Made by a program: the position numbers and the translations under genes. 21,453 bases of DNA, from contig DAOUDG010000047.1 in assembly GCA_034431435.1 (NCBI GenBank), positions 1 to 21,453 of the forward strand. The letters are read 5' to 3'. The notes under the pieces are model-generated. The model saw nothing but the letters and a program-made list of their open reading frames with translations. It made no database searches and was not told where the DNA came from. Shown piece by piece: positions 6,011 to 13,867 of the stretch (within the stretch, counting starts at the first letter, position 1; the number at the start of each line of letters is the position of its first letter). The stretch is from JAHCIE01 sp034431435 (lineage in GTDB: Bacteria > Chloroflexota > Anaerolineae > Epilineales > JAHCIE01).

Positions 6011-7864
6011 ATGGCAAAGACAGTATCGCCCACGCCGCCGACCCCCAGCGGGGCCGCCGCGCCCGTCGCCGCGCCCACCGCGAGCAGCCGCACTATCGAG
6101 TTGCCCAGCGAGATTACCGTCCGCGAGCTGGCAACTCGCATGGAAGTCAGCCCAATCGACCTGCTAAAGGCGCTGATGAAGGGCGGTGTGGTGGTCAACA
6201 TCAACAAGACCATCGACTTCGACATGGCATCCCTCGTGGCGGAGGAGTTCGGCTTCGAGGCGCGCCCCGAAGGTTGGGTAAACATCCCGGCCCCCGAGCC
6301 TGAGCCTGAGCCGAGCCAGGTCGCGAAGGAGACGCCCAAGAAGCGTCGCCCCTTCGAGACCGAGGCGGATCGGGGCAAGGCCGTCCCGCGCCCGCCAGTT
6401 GTGACTATTATGGGCCATGTCGACCACGGCAAGACCAGCCTGCTCGATATCATCCGCCAGGCCAACGTCGCCGAGGGCGAAGCCGGTGGCATCACCCAGC
6501 ACATCGGCGCGTATCAGGTGGAGAAGCAAGGTCGCAGAATTACGTTCATTGATACGCCAGGCCACGCCGCCTTCACCGCTATGCGCGCTCGCGGCGCGCA
6601 GGTGACCGACATCGCTGTTCTGGTGGTCGCAGCAGATGACGGCGTCAAGCCGCAGACTGTCGAGGCTCTCGAACACGCCCGCGCCGCCGGCGTCCCCATC
6701 GTGGTCGCGCTGAACAAGATCGACAAGTCCAACGCTGCGCCCGACCGGGTGCGGCAGGAACTGGCGGACCTGGGCCTGATGGCCGACGAGTGGGGCGGTG
6801 AGACCTTCGTTGTGCCCGTCTCCGCCCGCACCCGACAGGGTATCGAGGACTTGCTCGACGCTATCCTCCTGGTGGCTGAGGGCGAGGACATCACAGCCAA
6901 TCCCGACCGCCCCGCCGCCGGTAGTATCATCGAGTCGAATCTGGACCCCAAGCGCGGTGTGACGGCCACCTTCCTGGTCCAGGTCGGTACGCTGCACACC
7001 GGCGACTGGATCGCCGCCGGTTCGTCCTTCGGCCGCGTGCGCGCCATGACCGACGAACTGGGGCGGCGCGTGAAGGAGGCCGGCCCATCGATGCCGGTGG
7101 CCGTGCTGGGTTTGAGCGAAGTTCCCAAGGCGGGGCAGACTTTCGAGGTCTTCCCCGATGAGCGGAGCGCCCGCGTCCACGCTGAGGCGGTCGTGACGCC
7201 CCGCGCGGGAGTCCCCGCCCGGGGCCGCTCGCTGGCCGACCTGATCGCACAGATAACCAAGGGCGAGACCAAGGAACTGAACGTCGTTCTCAAGGTCGAT
7301 GTCGAAGGCTCGCTGGAGCCGGTTGTCAATTCACTCAAGGACCTGGCGACCGAGGAGACACGCATCAAGTTCATTCGCGAGGCGGTCGGGACCATCACCG
7401 AGAACGATGTGTCACTTGCGGCGGCTTCGGGTGCGATTGTCATCGGCTTCCAGGTGGACGCCGATGGCACGGCGCGCGCCGTCGCCGAGCAGCAAGGCGT
7501 CACCATTCGCCGCTACGATGTTATCTACAAGCTCACCGAGGACATGGAGAAGGCCCTCAAGGGCCTGGTTGACCCGGTGTACGAGGATGTCGTCCACGGC
7601 GAGGCCGAAGTGCGCGCCATCTTCTCGCGCGGTCGCATCGCAGGCTGCATGATCCTGTCGGGCAAGGCGACCCGTGGCTCGCGGGTGCGCGTGAGTCGCA
7701 AGGGCGAGATCATCGCGGACAGCCGCATCGCCAACCTCAAGCGCATGACCGAGGACGTGCGCGAGGTAGCCCAGGGTTACGAGTGTGGCATCTCGGTGGA
7801 GAACTTCACCGCCTTTGAAGAGGGCGATCGCCTGCAATTCTACCGCCGCGAGCGAGTCTTCTAG
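6011..7864 (+). CDS. infB: Translation initiation factor IF-2
   Basis: IF-2 is the GTPase that delivers initiator fMet-tRNA to the 30S subunit and promotes subunit joining. The 617-residue protein starts with a short Pro/Thr/Ala segment, then an IF2-N domain (about 30-85), a charged linker, and the G domain: G1 G-H-V-D-H-G-K-T at 135-142, a G-G-I-T-Q-H-I-G switch, D-T-P-G-H, N-K-I-D and an S-A motif. Domains II, III and the C-terminal initiator-tRNA-binding barrel follow. ATG 6011 is chosen because AGAAAGAGGTG sits just upstream and the protein then opens M-A-K; the frame is open from 5819, but that would add 64 residues unlike any IF-2. It is a short form of the factor. A GTGAAACGTG-type hairpin follows the stop. 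Confidence 0.97.
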   Translation: MAKTVSPTPPTPSGAAAPVAAPTASSRTIELPSEITVRELATRMEVSPIDLLKALMKGGVVVNINKTIDFDMASLVAEEFGFEARPEGWVNIPAPEPEPEPSQVAKETPKKRRPFETEADRGKAVPRPPVVTIMGHVDHGKTSLLDIIRQANVAEGEAGGITQHIGAYQVEKQGRRITFIDTPGHAAFTAMRARGAQVTDIAVLVVAADDGVKPQTVEALEHARAAGVPIVVALNKIDKSNAAPDRVRQELADLGLMADEWGGETFVVPVSARTRQGIEDLLDAILLVAEGEDITANPDRPAAGSIIESNLDPKRGVTATFLVQVGTLHTGDWIAAGSSFGRVRAMTDELGRRVKEAGPSMPVAVLGLSEVPKAGQTFEVFPDERSARVHAEAVVTPRAGVPARGRSLADLIAQITKGETKELNVVLKVDVEGSLEPVVNSLKDLATEETRIKFIREAVGTITENDVSLAAASGAIVIGFQVDADGTARAVAEQQGVTIRRYDVIYKLTEDMEKALKGLVDPVYEDVVHGEAEVRAIFSRGRIAGCMILSGKATRGSRVRVSRKGEIIADSRIANLKRMTEDVREVAQGYECGISVENFTAFEEGDRLQFYRRERVF

Positions 7865-7873
7865 CGCAACTCC

Positions 7874-7930
7874 GGAGCGTGAAACGTGAGAACTCCCGTC
7901 GTGTCTCACGTTTCACGCTCCACGTTTCAC
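7874..7930. repeat. 18-bp perfect inverted repeat, second copy of the GTGAAACGTG family
   Basis: Arms 7874-7891 and 7904-7921 are exact reverse complements around a 12-nt loop. A further half-copy, CACGTTTCAC, follows directly at 7921-7930. The stem shares the 12-nt core GCGTGAAACGTG with the element at 1733-1799, although the flanks differ. It lies between infB (stop ending 7864) and the rbfA ribosome-binding site, within an operon whose downstream genes have no other obvious promoter. Termination here would have to be partial. Confidence 0.85.
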
Positions 7931-7948
7931 CTCCTTCAGGAGCACGTC

Positions 7949-8338
7949 ATGTCATCCACCAAGCGCCGAGGGCGCGCCGCCGAGATGATCAAGGACACGC
8001 TATCCCTGTCCCTGAGCCAGGCGGCCGACTCACGGCTGAATACAATCAACGTCACGGATGTGGAAGTCAATCAGGACATGTCCGCGGCAAAGGTATGGTA
8101 CTTCGTGGGCGGCGACGATCCGCAGGCCCGCGCCGACGCGCTGGCGGGTCTCAAGCATGCCCAGGGCTTCCTGCGCACCCAGATTGCGGAGGCCCTCGAC
8201 CTGCGCCGCGCCCCCACCCTGACCTTTCACTACGACGAGAGCGTGGGGCGCGCATCGCGGGTGCTGGAGATTCTCGACGAGCTTGAGACTGACAAGGCGG
8301 ATGGGGGCAGCGATGGAGACGATTCCGCCCGTGCGTGA
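7949..8338 (+). CDS. rbfA: 30S ribosome-binding factor RbfA
   Basis: RbfA binds the immature 30S subunit and assists 16S rRNA 5'-end maturation and cold adaptation. The 129-residue protein has the expected start (R-R-G-R-A-A-E-M-I-K-D-T-L), the central D-V-E-V-N-Q-D-M-S-A-A-K-V-W-Y strand region and the helix around G-F-L-R-T-Q-I-A-E-A-L-D-L-R-R-A-P-T-L-T-F of the KH-like fold. ATG 7949 has AGGAG at 7938-7942. The frame is open from 7886, but that start lies within the hairpin repeat and is rejected. The short acidic tail overlaps the start of the next gene by 26 bases, which suggests translational coupling. Confidence 0.93.
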   Translation: MSSTKRRGRAAEMIKDTLSLSLSQAADSRLNTINVTDVEVNQDMSAAKVWYFVGGDDPQARADALAGLKHAQGFLRTQIAEALDLRRAPTLTFHYDESVGRASRVLEILDELETDKADGGSDGDDSARA

Positions 8339-9284
8339 CGCCGTCCAGCTCTTGCAGGGGGCGCGGCATATCTTCGCCGCGTCCCACATTGACCCCGACG
8401 GCGATGCGGTCGGCTCGCTGCTCGGCTTCGCCGCGACGCTGCGACGCCTCGGCAAGAAGGTCACGGTTGCCCTCGCTGACCCCGTGCCGTGGCGCTTCGA
8501 GGACCTGATCGGCGCGAGCGACGTGCAAGCCGAGGGACCAACCTCCCAGCACGACCTGCTGGTGTCCCTGGATGCCAGTGAGTTGTCGCGAGTGGGCGCA
8601 GTGTTGACGCCCGATCTCATCGGCAGCCGCCCGCTGCTCATGATCGACCACCACGTCACCAATTCCCAGTTCGGGACGGTCAACGTGCTGGACCCGGCCG
8701 CGGCCGCCACGGCCGAGATCGTCTACTTCCTGAGCCTGGCCCTGGGTGTAGTTCCCGACCAGCCGACCGCCACGGCCCTGTTGACGGGCATCGTTACCGA
8801 CACTCTCGGCTTCCGCACGACCAGCACCACACCTCGCACCCTGGAAGTCGCCCAGGCGCTGATGCAGTCGGGGGCGGACCTGGCCTCCATCGCTCAGCGC
8901 GCCTTCAACAGCCAGTCCTTCGCGGGCCTGCAACTGGCGGCCGAGGCGCTGGCCGCCATGCACATGGACGGCGGCATCCTGTGGACCGAGTTATCGCAGG
9001 CCACCCTGCGTCGGCTAGGGGTTGCCCCTGGCGAGCATGCCGGTATCGTCAGCCTGCTGAACTCGGTGAGAGAGGCGCGCATCGCCATCGTGTTCCGCGA
9101 GAAGGACGACGGGCGTATCGACGTCAGCATGCGTTCCAAGCCTGGCATCAGCCTGGCCCCGGTGGCGGCCGCGCTCGGCGGCGGCGGTCACCCCCAGGCG
9201 GCGGGGACCACCTTGCCGCCCCCGATGTCGGCGGCCCGCGCCACGGTTCTGGCCGCGTTGCGCCCGCTACTCGCCACTCCATAG
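8313..9284 (+). CDS. nrnA: DHH/DHHA1 phosphoesterase, NrnA-like
   Basis: NrnA-type enzymes degrade 2-5 nt RNA fragments and dephosphorylate pAp; some relatives act on cyclic dinucleotide products. In the 323-residue protein the DHH catalytic motifs are His25-I-Asp27-P-D-G-Asp31, an L-D-A-S at 86-89 and the name-giving Asp112-His-His. A G-I-V-T-D-T-L-G-F-R block follows. The DHHA1 substrate-binding domain ends with G-G-G-G-H-P-Q-A-A-G at 289-298. ATG 8313 is preferred (purine-rich GGGGGCAG upstream); 8301 and 8283 are also possible in-frame starts. It overlaps rbfA and precedes truB by six bases; this rbfA-nrnA-truB order is common in Gram-positive and related bacteria. Confidence 0.92.
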   Translation: METIPPVRDAVQLLQGARHIFAASHIDPDGDAVGSLLGFAATLRRLGKKVTVALADPVPWRFEDLIGASDVQAEGPTSQHDLLVSLDASELSRVGAVLTPDLIGSRPLLMIDHHVTNSQFGTVNVLDPAAAATAEIVYFLSLALGVVPDQPTATALLTGIVTDTLGFRTTSTTPRTLEVAQALMQSGADLASIAQRAFNSQSFAGLQLAAEALAAMHMDGGILWTELSQATLRRLGVAPGEHAGIVSLLNSVREARIAIVFREKDDGRIDVSMRSKPGISLAPVAAALGGGGHPQAAGTTLPPPMSAARATVLAALRPLLATP

Positions 9285-9290
9285 ACTATT

Positions 9291-10304
9291 ATGGCTCTGT
9301 GTACCCATTGCGCCCATAACCCCGAAAACGAGGGCAAGCCCGCCTCGCTACTGTTCGACCCTGATCGGATCGGCAGCGGCGGGCAGCCCAAGCCTCCGCT
9401 ATCTGGGTTCTTCAATGTCGATAAGCCGGCCGGCATGACCTCCCACGACGTGGTCGCCGCCCTTCGGCGCGCGGGCAAGGAGCGCCGCGTGGGCCACGCC
9501 GGCACCCTCGACCCCATGGCGACGGGCGTGCTGCTGGTGGCCGTTGGCTCGGCAACCCGCGTTATCGAGTACTTGCAAGACGGACACAAGGTCTACCAGG
9601 GCACGCTGCGCTTCGGCCTGACCACGACCAGCTACGACATCGAGGGAGAGACAGTCAGCACAGCCCCGCCCGACGCCGTGGCGGCGCTGACCCGCGAGCA
9701 GGTCGAGGCCGCGCTGGCCCCCTTCCGGGGAATCATCCAGCAAGTACCGCCGATGGTGTCGGCCCTCAAGCACGAGGGTCGCCGCCTGTACGACCTGGCC
9801 CGCGAGGGCATCGAGATCGAGCGCGAGCCGCGCACCGTCGAGGTGTCCGAGCTGGTCCTGACCGACTGGTCGCCGCCGGAGGCCACGTTCCGCGCCACGG
9901 TCAGCAAGGGGACGTACATCCGCTCCCTGGCCCACGACCTGGGGCAGGCCCTCGGTGTCGGCGGGACGCTGACCGCCCTGCGCCGCCTGGCCGTCGGCCC
10001 CTTCACTGTCGAGGCCGCCGAGAGCCTGGAGACCCTGGTAGACGCGCTGACCGGCGACTACTGGACGCAGTTCATCCACCCCCTGGACGAGGCGCTGCTG
10101 GCTTTCGACGCCTGCGTAGTCGACAAGGCCACCGAGGACTCCATCCGCCAGGGGCGACAGGTGACGCTACCGTGCGAATTGAGCACGAGCCAGGTTCGCG
10201 CCTACAATATCAACGGTGACTTCATCGGTCTGCTGAAGCACGACGACTGGACCAAGCTCTGGCAGCCGGACAAGGTCTTCCCACGCCCCTCCCTGGCGCG
10301 CTAG
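9291..10304 (+). CDS. truB: tRNA pseudouridine(55) synthase TruB with N-terminal extension
   Basis: TruB makes pseudouridine 55 in the T-loop of tRNAs. The catalytic Asp is Asp74 in G-H-A-G-T-L-D-P; also visible are K-P-A-G-M-T-S-H-D at 45-53, the G-T-L-R-F-G-L-T-T-T-S-Y-D block, P-P-M-V-S-A-L-K and S-K-G-T-Y-I-R-S-L-A-H-D-L. The C-terminus carries a PUA-like segment. The family normally begins at about G39 here, so 38 extra residues precede it, with a C-T-H-C-A-H start. No alternative ATG, GTG or TTG in frame lies closer to the conserved region, so the extension looks real unless the start is non-standard. There is no clear ribosome-binding site; the gene starts six bases after nrnA, consistent with re-initiation. 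Confidence 0.95.
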   Translation: MALCTHCAHNPENEGKPASLLFDPDRIGSGGQPKPPLSGFFNVDKPAGMTSHDVVAALRRAGKERRVGHAGTLDPMATGVLLVAVGSATRVIEYLQDGHKVYQGTLRFGLTTTSYDIEGETVSTAPPDAVAALTREQVEAALAPFRGIIQQVPPMVSALKHEGRRLYDLAREGIEIEREPRTVEVSELVLTDWSPPEATFRATVSKGTYIRSLAHDLGQALGVGGTLTALRRLAVGPFTVEAAESLETLVDALTGDYWTQFIHPLDEALLAFDACVVDKATEDSIRQGRQVTLPCELSTSQVRAYNINGDFIGLLKHDDWTKLWQPDKVFPRPSLAR

Positions 10305-10334
10305 ACCCGTCTCGGCTCACCGCGATTGCGAGCT

Positions 10335-11291
10335 ATGCCTGACCCAACGTCCCTGGCCTCCCACTCACCGGACCGCCCCATCGTCCTGACCGTCGGCAAG
10401 TTCGACGGCGTGCATATCGCCCACCAGCATCTGCTGGCGCGGCTGCGCCGCCGTGCCGCCGAGAATGATGCCCAGACGGCGGTCCTGATTCTCTACCCCA
10501 ACCCGCTACTCGTCCTGCGGCCGGAGGCCGCGCCTCTGGCGCTGACGAGCCTCGCCGACCGCCTCGCCCTGCTGCGCGATCAGGGCATCCACCATATCCT
10601 GGTCGAACCCTTCACCCACGAGTTAGCGCAGACCAGCGCCGACGACTTCATCGCGCGCATTCTGCATCATCTGCGGGTGGTCGAGCTGTGGGAGGGGCCA
10701 GGCTTCGCCCTGGGTCGCAACCGCCAGGGCACGCTACCCTACCTGTCGCACCTCGGCGAGCGGTTGGGCTTCACCGTCCACGCCGTCGCCCCCTTCTCGC
10801 TGCTCGGCGAGACCGTCAGCACCAGCTACATCCGGCGGCTGCTCGGCGAGGGTGACGTGGCGCGCGCCGCGTGGCTGCTGGGTCGCTGGCACACCCTGGC
10901 CGGCCGCGTCATCCACGGCGCGAAGCGGGGCCGCGACCTCGGCTACCCCACCGCCAACCTCGACATCGCCGCCGACCTCACCGTCCCTGCCCACGGCATC
11001 TATGCCGTGCGCGCCAGCCTCGACGGCGAGGCCGAGTCGCTGTTGGGGGTCGCCAGCATCGGCGTGCGGCCCACCTTCGACAACGGCCCGCGCTCCGTCG
11101 AAGTCTACCTGCTGGACTTTGACCGCGACATCTACGACCGAACGCTGCGCATCGAGTTCGTGGCGCGGCTGCGCGAGGAGCGCAAGTTCGAGAGCGTCGA
11201 CGCCCTCATCGAGCAGATGGGCCGCGACGTGGCGAGCGGGCGAGCGATTCTGGCTGAGCAAGGCAACCCTCGGCTGACATCCCCACGCTAG
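10335..11291 (+). CDS. ribF: Bifunctional riboflavin kinase/FAD synthetase
   Basis: RibF phosphorylates riboflavin to FMN and adenylylates FMN to FAD. In the 318-residue protein the N-terminal adenylyltransferase domain has G-K-F-D-G-V-H near residue 20 and a T-S-Y-I-R-R-L-L motif. The C-terminal kinase domain shows G-R-V-I-H-G-A-K-R-G-R-D-L-G-Y-P-T-A-N-L, V-A-S-I-G-V-R-P-T-F and an E-V-Y-L-L-D-F block. ATG 10335 is chosen over a TTG at 10326. It closes the nusA operon, 30 bases after truB. Order truB-ribF is common. It converges with era. Confidence 0.95.
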   Translation: MPDPTSLASHSPDRPIVLTVGKFDGVHIAHQHLLARLRRRAAENDAQTAVLILYPNPLLVLRPEAAPLALTSLADRLALLRDQGIHHILVEPFTHELAQTSADDFIARILHHLRVVELWEGPGFALGRNRQGTLPYLSHLGERLGFTVHAVAPFSLLGETVSTSYIRRLLGEGDVARAAWLLGRWHTLAGRVIHGAKRGRDLGYPTANLDIAADLTVPAHGIYAVRASLDGEAESLLGVASIGVRPTFDNGPRSVEVYLLDFDRDIYDRTLRIEFVARLREERKFESVDALIEQMGRDVASGRAILAEQGNPRLTSPR

Positions 11292-11299
11292 GAACCTCC

Positions 11300-11365
11300 G
11301 CGCGCACCACGGCAAGGCTGCCTCGCCTGGCTGCGCATCCCAGGCGACCGTCCCACGGCGCGCGC
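11300..11365. terminator. Stem-loop between convergent ribF and era
   Basis: An inner perfect 8-bp stem (11323-11330 with 11340-11347) is flanked by GCGCGC at 11300-11305 and a matching GCGCGC within 11358-11365, so the whole can fold as one long interrupted hairpin. It lies in the 128-base gap between the facing 3' ends of ribF and era. No T-run follows on either strand. It could serve both genes as a stop or 3'-end protector, but this rests on position and symmetry only. Confidence 0.35.
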
Positions 11366-11419
11366 AATGCGCAAATGCCGGTCGAACGCAGAGCGGGCCA
11401 GCCAGAATGAGCCAGGGCG

Positions 11420-12604
11420 CTACGCCTCCGGCGCGAAGCCCAGGCGGCGGAGTTGCCGGGGGTCGCGCCGCCAATCCTCGCGGACCTTGACGAACAGTTC
11501 GAGGAACACCTTGCGGCCGAGCATGGCCTCGATTTCCTGGCGCGCCCGGCGGCCTATCTCGCGCAGCATCGACCCGCCCTTGCCGATAACGATGGCCTTC
11601 TGCGAGTCGCGCTCGACCATCACCGTAGCGTCGATGTAGGTCAGGTTGGGGCCGCGGTCCTGCCACTCCTGGATGGCGACGGCGACGGAGTGGGGAACCT
11701 CGGCCTCCGTGAGGTGCAGGACAGCCTCGCGGATGAGTTCGGCGGCGACGAGCTGCTCGCTCTGGTCGGTCACCTGGTCGGCAGGGAAGTACAGTGGCCC
11801 CTCCGGTAGCCGGGCCTCGACCAGGGCCACGAGCCTGTCCAGGTTGTCGCCCCGCCGCGCCGATACCAGCATCTCGGCCGCGCCAGGCACGAGGGCCGCG
11901 TAGGCGTCGTAGTTCTCCTGGAGGTACTGCGGCCTGGCGGCATCGGCCTTGTTGAGGGCCAGGACGACGGGCGCGGCCGCCTTCTCCCTCAGCAGGGCGG
12001 CGATGTCGCGGTCCTCGTCGCGGGGGCGGTCGGCCACATCGACGACGAGCACAACCACGTCGGCGTCGGGGATGCTCTGCATCGCCTCGTCCACCATGAA
12101 CTCGCCGAGCTTGTGGAACGGCTTGTGGATGCCGGGCGTGTCGACGAAGATGATCTGGCTGGCGTCGGCGGTGCGCACTCCCAGCAGGCGGCGGCGCGTG
12201 GTCTGAGGTTTCGACGAGACGATCGCCACCTTCTGGCCGACCAGCGCGTTGACCAGAGTCGACTTCCCAACGTTGGGCCGACCGACGACGGCGACAAAGC
12301 CGGAGCGAAAGCCTTCGGGAATGAGGAGGAGGGCGGGGGCGCCGCCCTCCTCCTCCCAGGCCTCTTCCTCAGCCTCCAACTCTTCGTCCTCGTCGTCCTC
12401 CCAGTCGTCGTTGTCGCGATCGGCGGGCGCGCCGCCCTCCCCTTCCCAGGCCTCCTCCTCGTCCTCCAACTCCTGGTCCTCGACATCCAGGTCCAGGTCG
12501 TCGTCGTCGGGGGCCGGTGGGCCGCCCTCCTCTTCCCAGACCTCCTCCTCCTGCTCCAGTTCCTCATCCTCTGGCCCCAGGCGCGGCCTGGTCGACTCTG
12601 GCAT
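11420..12604 (-). CDS. era: GTPase Era with N-terminal acidic repeat extension
   Basis: Era is an essential GTPase that binds the 3' end of 16S rRNA and checks 30S assembly. The 394-residue protein has G1 G-R-P-N-V-G-K-S at 108-115, T-T-R-R-R switch I, D-T-P-G-I, N-K-A-D and S-A-R-R-G, and a C-terminal KH domain with V-I-G-K-G-G-S-M-L-R-E-I-G. Family proteins are about 300 residues and begin a few residues before G1; here about 100 residues precede it, made of three acidic 30-residue repeats. The long start is supported by GGAGG spaced well ahead of the ATG at 12604, and no Met lies between the repeats and G1. It is last in a minus-strand run behind the class V aminotransferase gene, across an 89-base gap containing two palindromes. 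Confidence 0.95.
   Translation of the reverse strand: MPESTRPRLGPEDEELEQEEEVWEEEGGPPAPDDDDLDLDVEDQELEDEEEAWEGEGGAPADRDNDDWEDDEDEELEAEEEAWEEEGGAPALLLIPEGFRSGFVAVVGRPNVGKSTLVNALVGQKVAIVSSKPQTTRRRLLGVRTADASQIIFVDTPGIHKPFHKLGEFMVDEAMQSIPDADVVVLVVDVADRPRDEDRDIAALLREKAAAPVVLALNKADAARPQYLQENYDAYAALVPGAAEMLVSARRGDNLDRLVALVEARLPEGPLYFPADQVTDQSEQLVAAELIREAVLHLTEAEVPHSVAVAIQEWQDRGPNLTYIDATVMVERDSQKAIVIGKGGSMLREIGRRARQEIEAMLGRKVFLELFVKVREDWRRDPRQLRRLGFAPEA
12332..12562 (-). repeat. Three 90-bp (30-residue) tandem repeats in the 5' part of era
   Basis: The peptide pattern E-L-E-x-E-E-E-x-W-E-x-E-G-G-x-P-A occurs at residues 15-31, 45-61 and 75-91, a spacing of exactly 30 each time. Between the copies lie Asp-rich spacers with L-D-L-D-V-E-D-Q and D-W-E-D-D-E-D. 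The DNA is also visibly repeated (plus strand: GCCGCCCTCC followed by TTCCCAG or TCCCAG). This points to recent in-frame duplication of a 90-bp unit. Confidence 0.9.
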
Positions 12605-12618
12605 GCGTCCTCCGTGAT

Positions 12619-12668
12619 GCCTGCGACTGGCAGTCGCGGGCTGATACAGGAAACCTGCCGAGGCAGGT
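12619..12668. repeat. Two short palindromic hairpins between the aminotransferase gene and era
   Basis: 12619-12641 folds as an 11-bp stem around a central G (CGACTG/CAGTCG core, one T-G pair in the outer part). 12653-12668 folds as ACCTGCC/GGCAGGT around GA. On the minus strand the second stem is followed by TTCC, only weakly terminator-like. Two unrelated perfect palindromes in an 89-base gap is unusual; they might be terminators, RNA processing sites or dispersed repeats. Confidence 0.6.
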
Positions 12669-12693
12669 CAACCGCGAGCCGGATGGCGACGGC

Positions 12694-13842
12694 TCACGGC
12701 AGCGCGTCCAACAGCCGCTGGATATCTTCCCACGAGCTGTAGAAGTGGGGCGCGACACGCAGGCCGCCGCCCCGCACCGACACGATCACATTCGCCGACT
12801 TGAGGCGCGCCTCGAGGTCGGCGGATGCGATGGTCGGGTGGCGGAAGATGACGATGCCGGATCGCTCCCCCTCGTTCGCATGGGGCGAGACGACCTGGTA
12901 GCCGCGCGCCTGCACCTCCGCCATAAGCGCGTCGTTGAGGGCGAAGATGTGGCGCTGAATGTTGGGCACGCCATATTCGAGGAGCGTCGCGATGCTCGCC
13001 CCCAGCCCCAGGATGCCCGCCAGGTTGAAGACGCCCTCCTCGAAGCGGCGCGCATCGTCCCAGAGCGGCTGATCGTAGCGGTCCATGTCCTCCGCGTCCG
13101 CGTGGCTCAGCCAGCTCGTCCACTGGGTGGAGAGGATGTCCAGCAAGCCCGGCCTGACGTAGAAGATGCCCGCGCCGTAGGACGCCATGAGCCACTTGTG
13201 CCCCGCCGCGCTCAGGAAGTCGACACCCGTCGCCGCCACGTCCAGCGGCATCGCCCCCAGGCCCTGCACACCATCTACCACCAGATACGCCCCTCGGCTG
13301 TGGGCCAGGTCGGCCAGCGCGGCCAGGTCGTGGCGGTAGCCGGTGCTGAAGCCAACGTAGCTGACGGCCAGCACGCGCGTCCGGTCGTCCATCAGGGCAG
13401 CCATATCGTCGATGAGAACGCGACCATCGCGGCACGGCGCAAAGCGCGTCTCGACGCCGCGTGTCCTCAGATTCAGCCAGGGATGCACGTTGCTGGGGAA
13501 CTCGCGCTCGGCGGTCACGACGTTGTCGCCCGCCCGCCAGTCCAGGCCGTTGGCGACCAGCAGCAGGCCGGCCGAGGTATTCTTGACAAAGGCCACGTCG
13601 GCGGGCGAGGCATTCAGCAAGGTCGCGGCGTCGCGTCGCGCCCCGTCAATCTTCTCGATCCAGGCCTGGAAGTCCAGCAACCCGGTGTCGCGGTGCTCGG
13701 CGGCGTAGGCCGTCATCACCCCCGCGACGCGGGTGGACAGCGGGCTGTGGGCGGCATGGTTGAGCCAGGTGTAACGCTCCGTGACGGGAAACAAGGCGCG
13801 GGCAGAGGCAAGATCGATGCTAGAGGCGGCAGCGACAGTCAT
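12694..13842 (-). CDS. Class V aminotransferase (cysteine desulfurase / isopenicillin-N epimerase-like)
   Basis: A PLP-dependent fold type I enzyme. The 382-residue protein shows F-V-K-N-T-S-A-G for cofactor phosphate binding, V-V-D-G-V-Q-G-L-G with the Asp that contacts the pyridine nitrogen, and the PLP lysine Lys216 in A-G-H-K-W-L-M. The W-L-N-H-A-A-H-S-P-L-S start and the Y-G-A-G-I-F-Y-V-R-P segment resemble the CsdA/epimerase-like branch rather than IscS. Substrate cannot be named. ATG 13842 is chosen because AAAGGA lies upstream; the frame is open to 14004, but that part overlaps the sirtuin gene and does not look like a family N-terminus. It lies 25 bases downstream of the sirtuin gene, probably in one transcript. 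Confidence 0.85.
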   Translation of the reverse strand: MTVAAASSIDLASARALFPVTERYTWLNHAAHSPLSTRVAGVMTAYAAEHRDTGLLDFQAWIEKIDGARRDAATLLNASPADVAFVKNTSAGLLLVANGLDWRAGDNVVTAEREFPSNVHPWLNLRTRGVETRFAPCRDGRVLIDDMAALMDDRTRVLAVSYVGFSTGYRHDLAALADLAHSRGAYLVVDGVQGLGAMPLDVAATGVDFLSAAGHKWLMASYGAGIFYVRPGLLDILSTQWTSWLSHADAEDMDRYDQPLWDDARRFEEGVFNLAGILGLGASIATLLEYGVPNIQRHIFALNDALMAEVQARGYQVVSPHANEGERSGIVIFRHPTIASADLEARLKSANVIVSVRGGGLRVAPHFYSSWEDIQRLLDALP

Positions 13843-13867
13843 CCAGGCATCCTTTCGTTGACAGGCG

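Noticed and set aside
5557..7506. Several 300-residue-class minus-strand frames across ylxR and infB
   Set aside because: They are opposite an unmistakable IF-2 gene and have no recognisable motifs.
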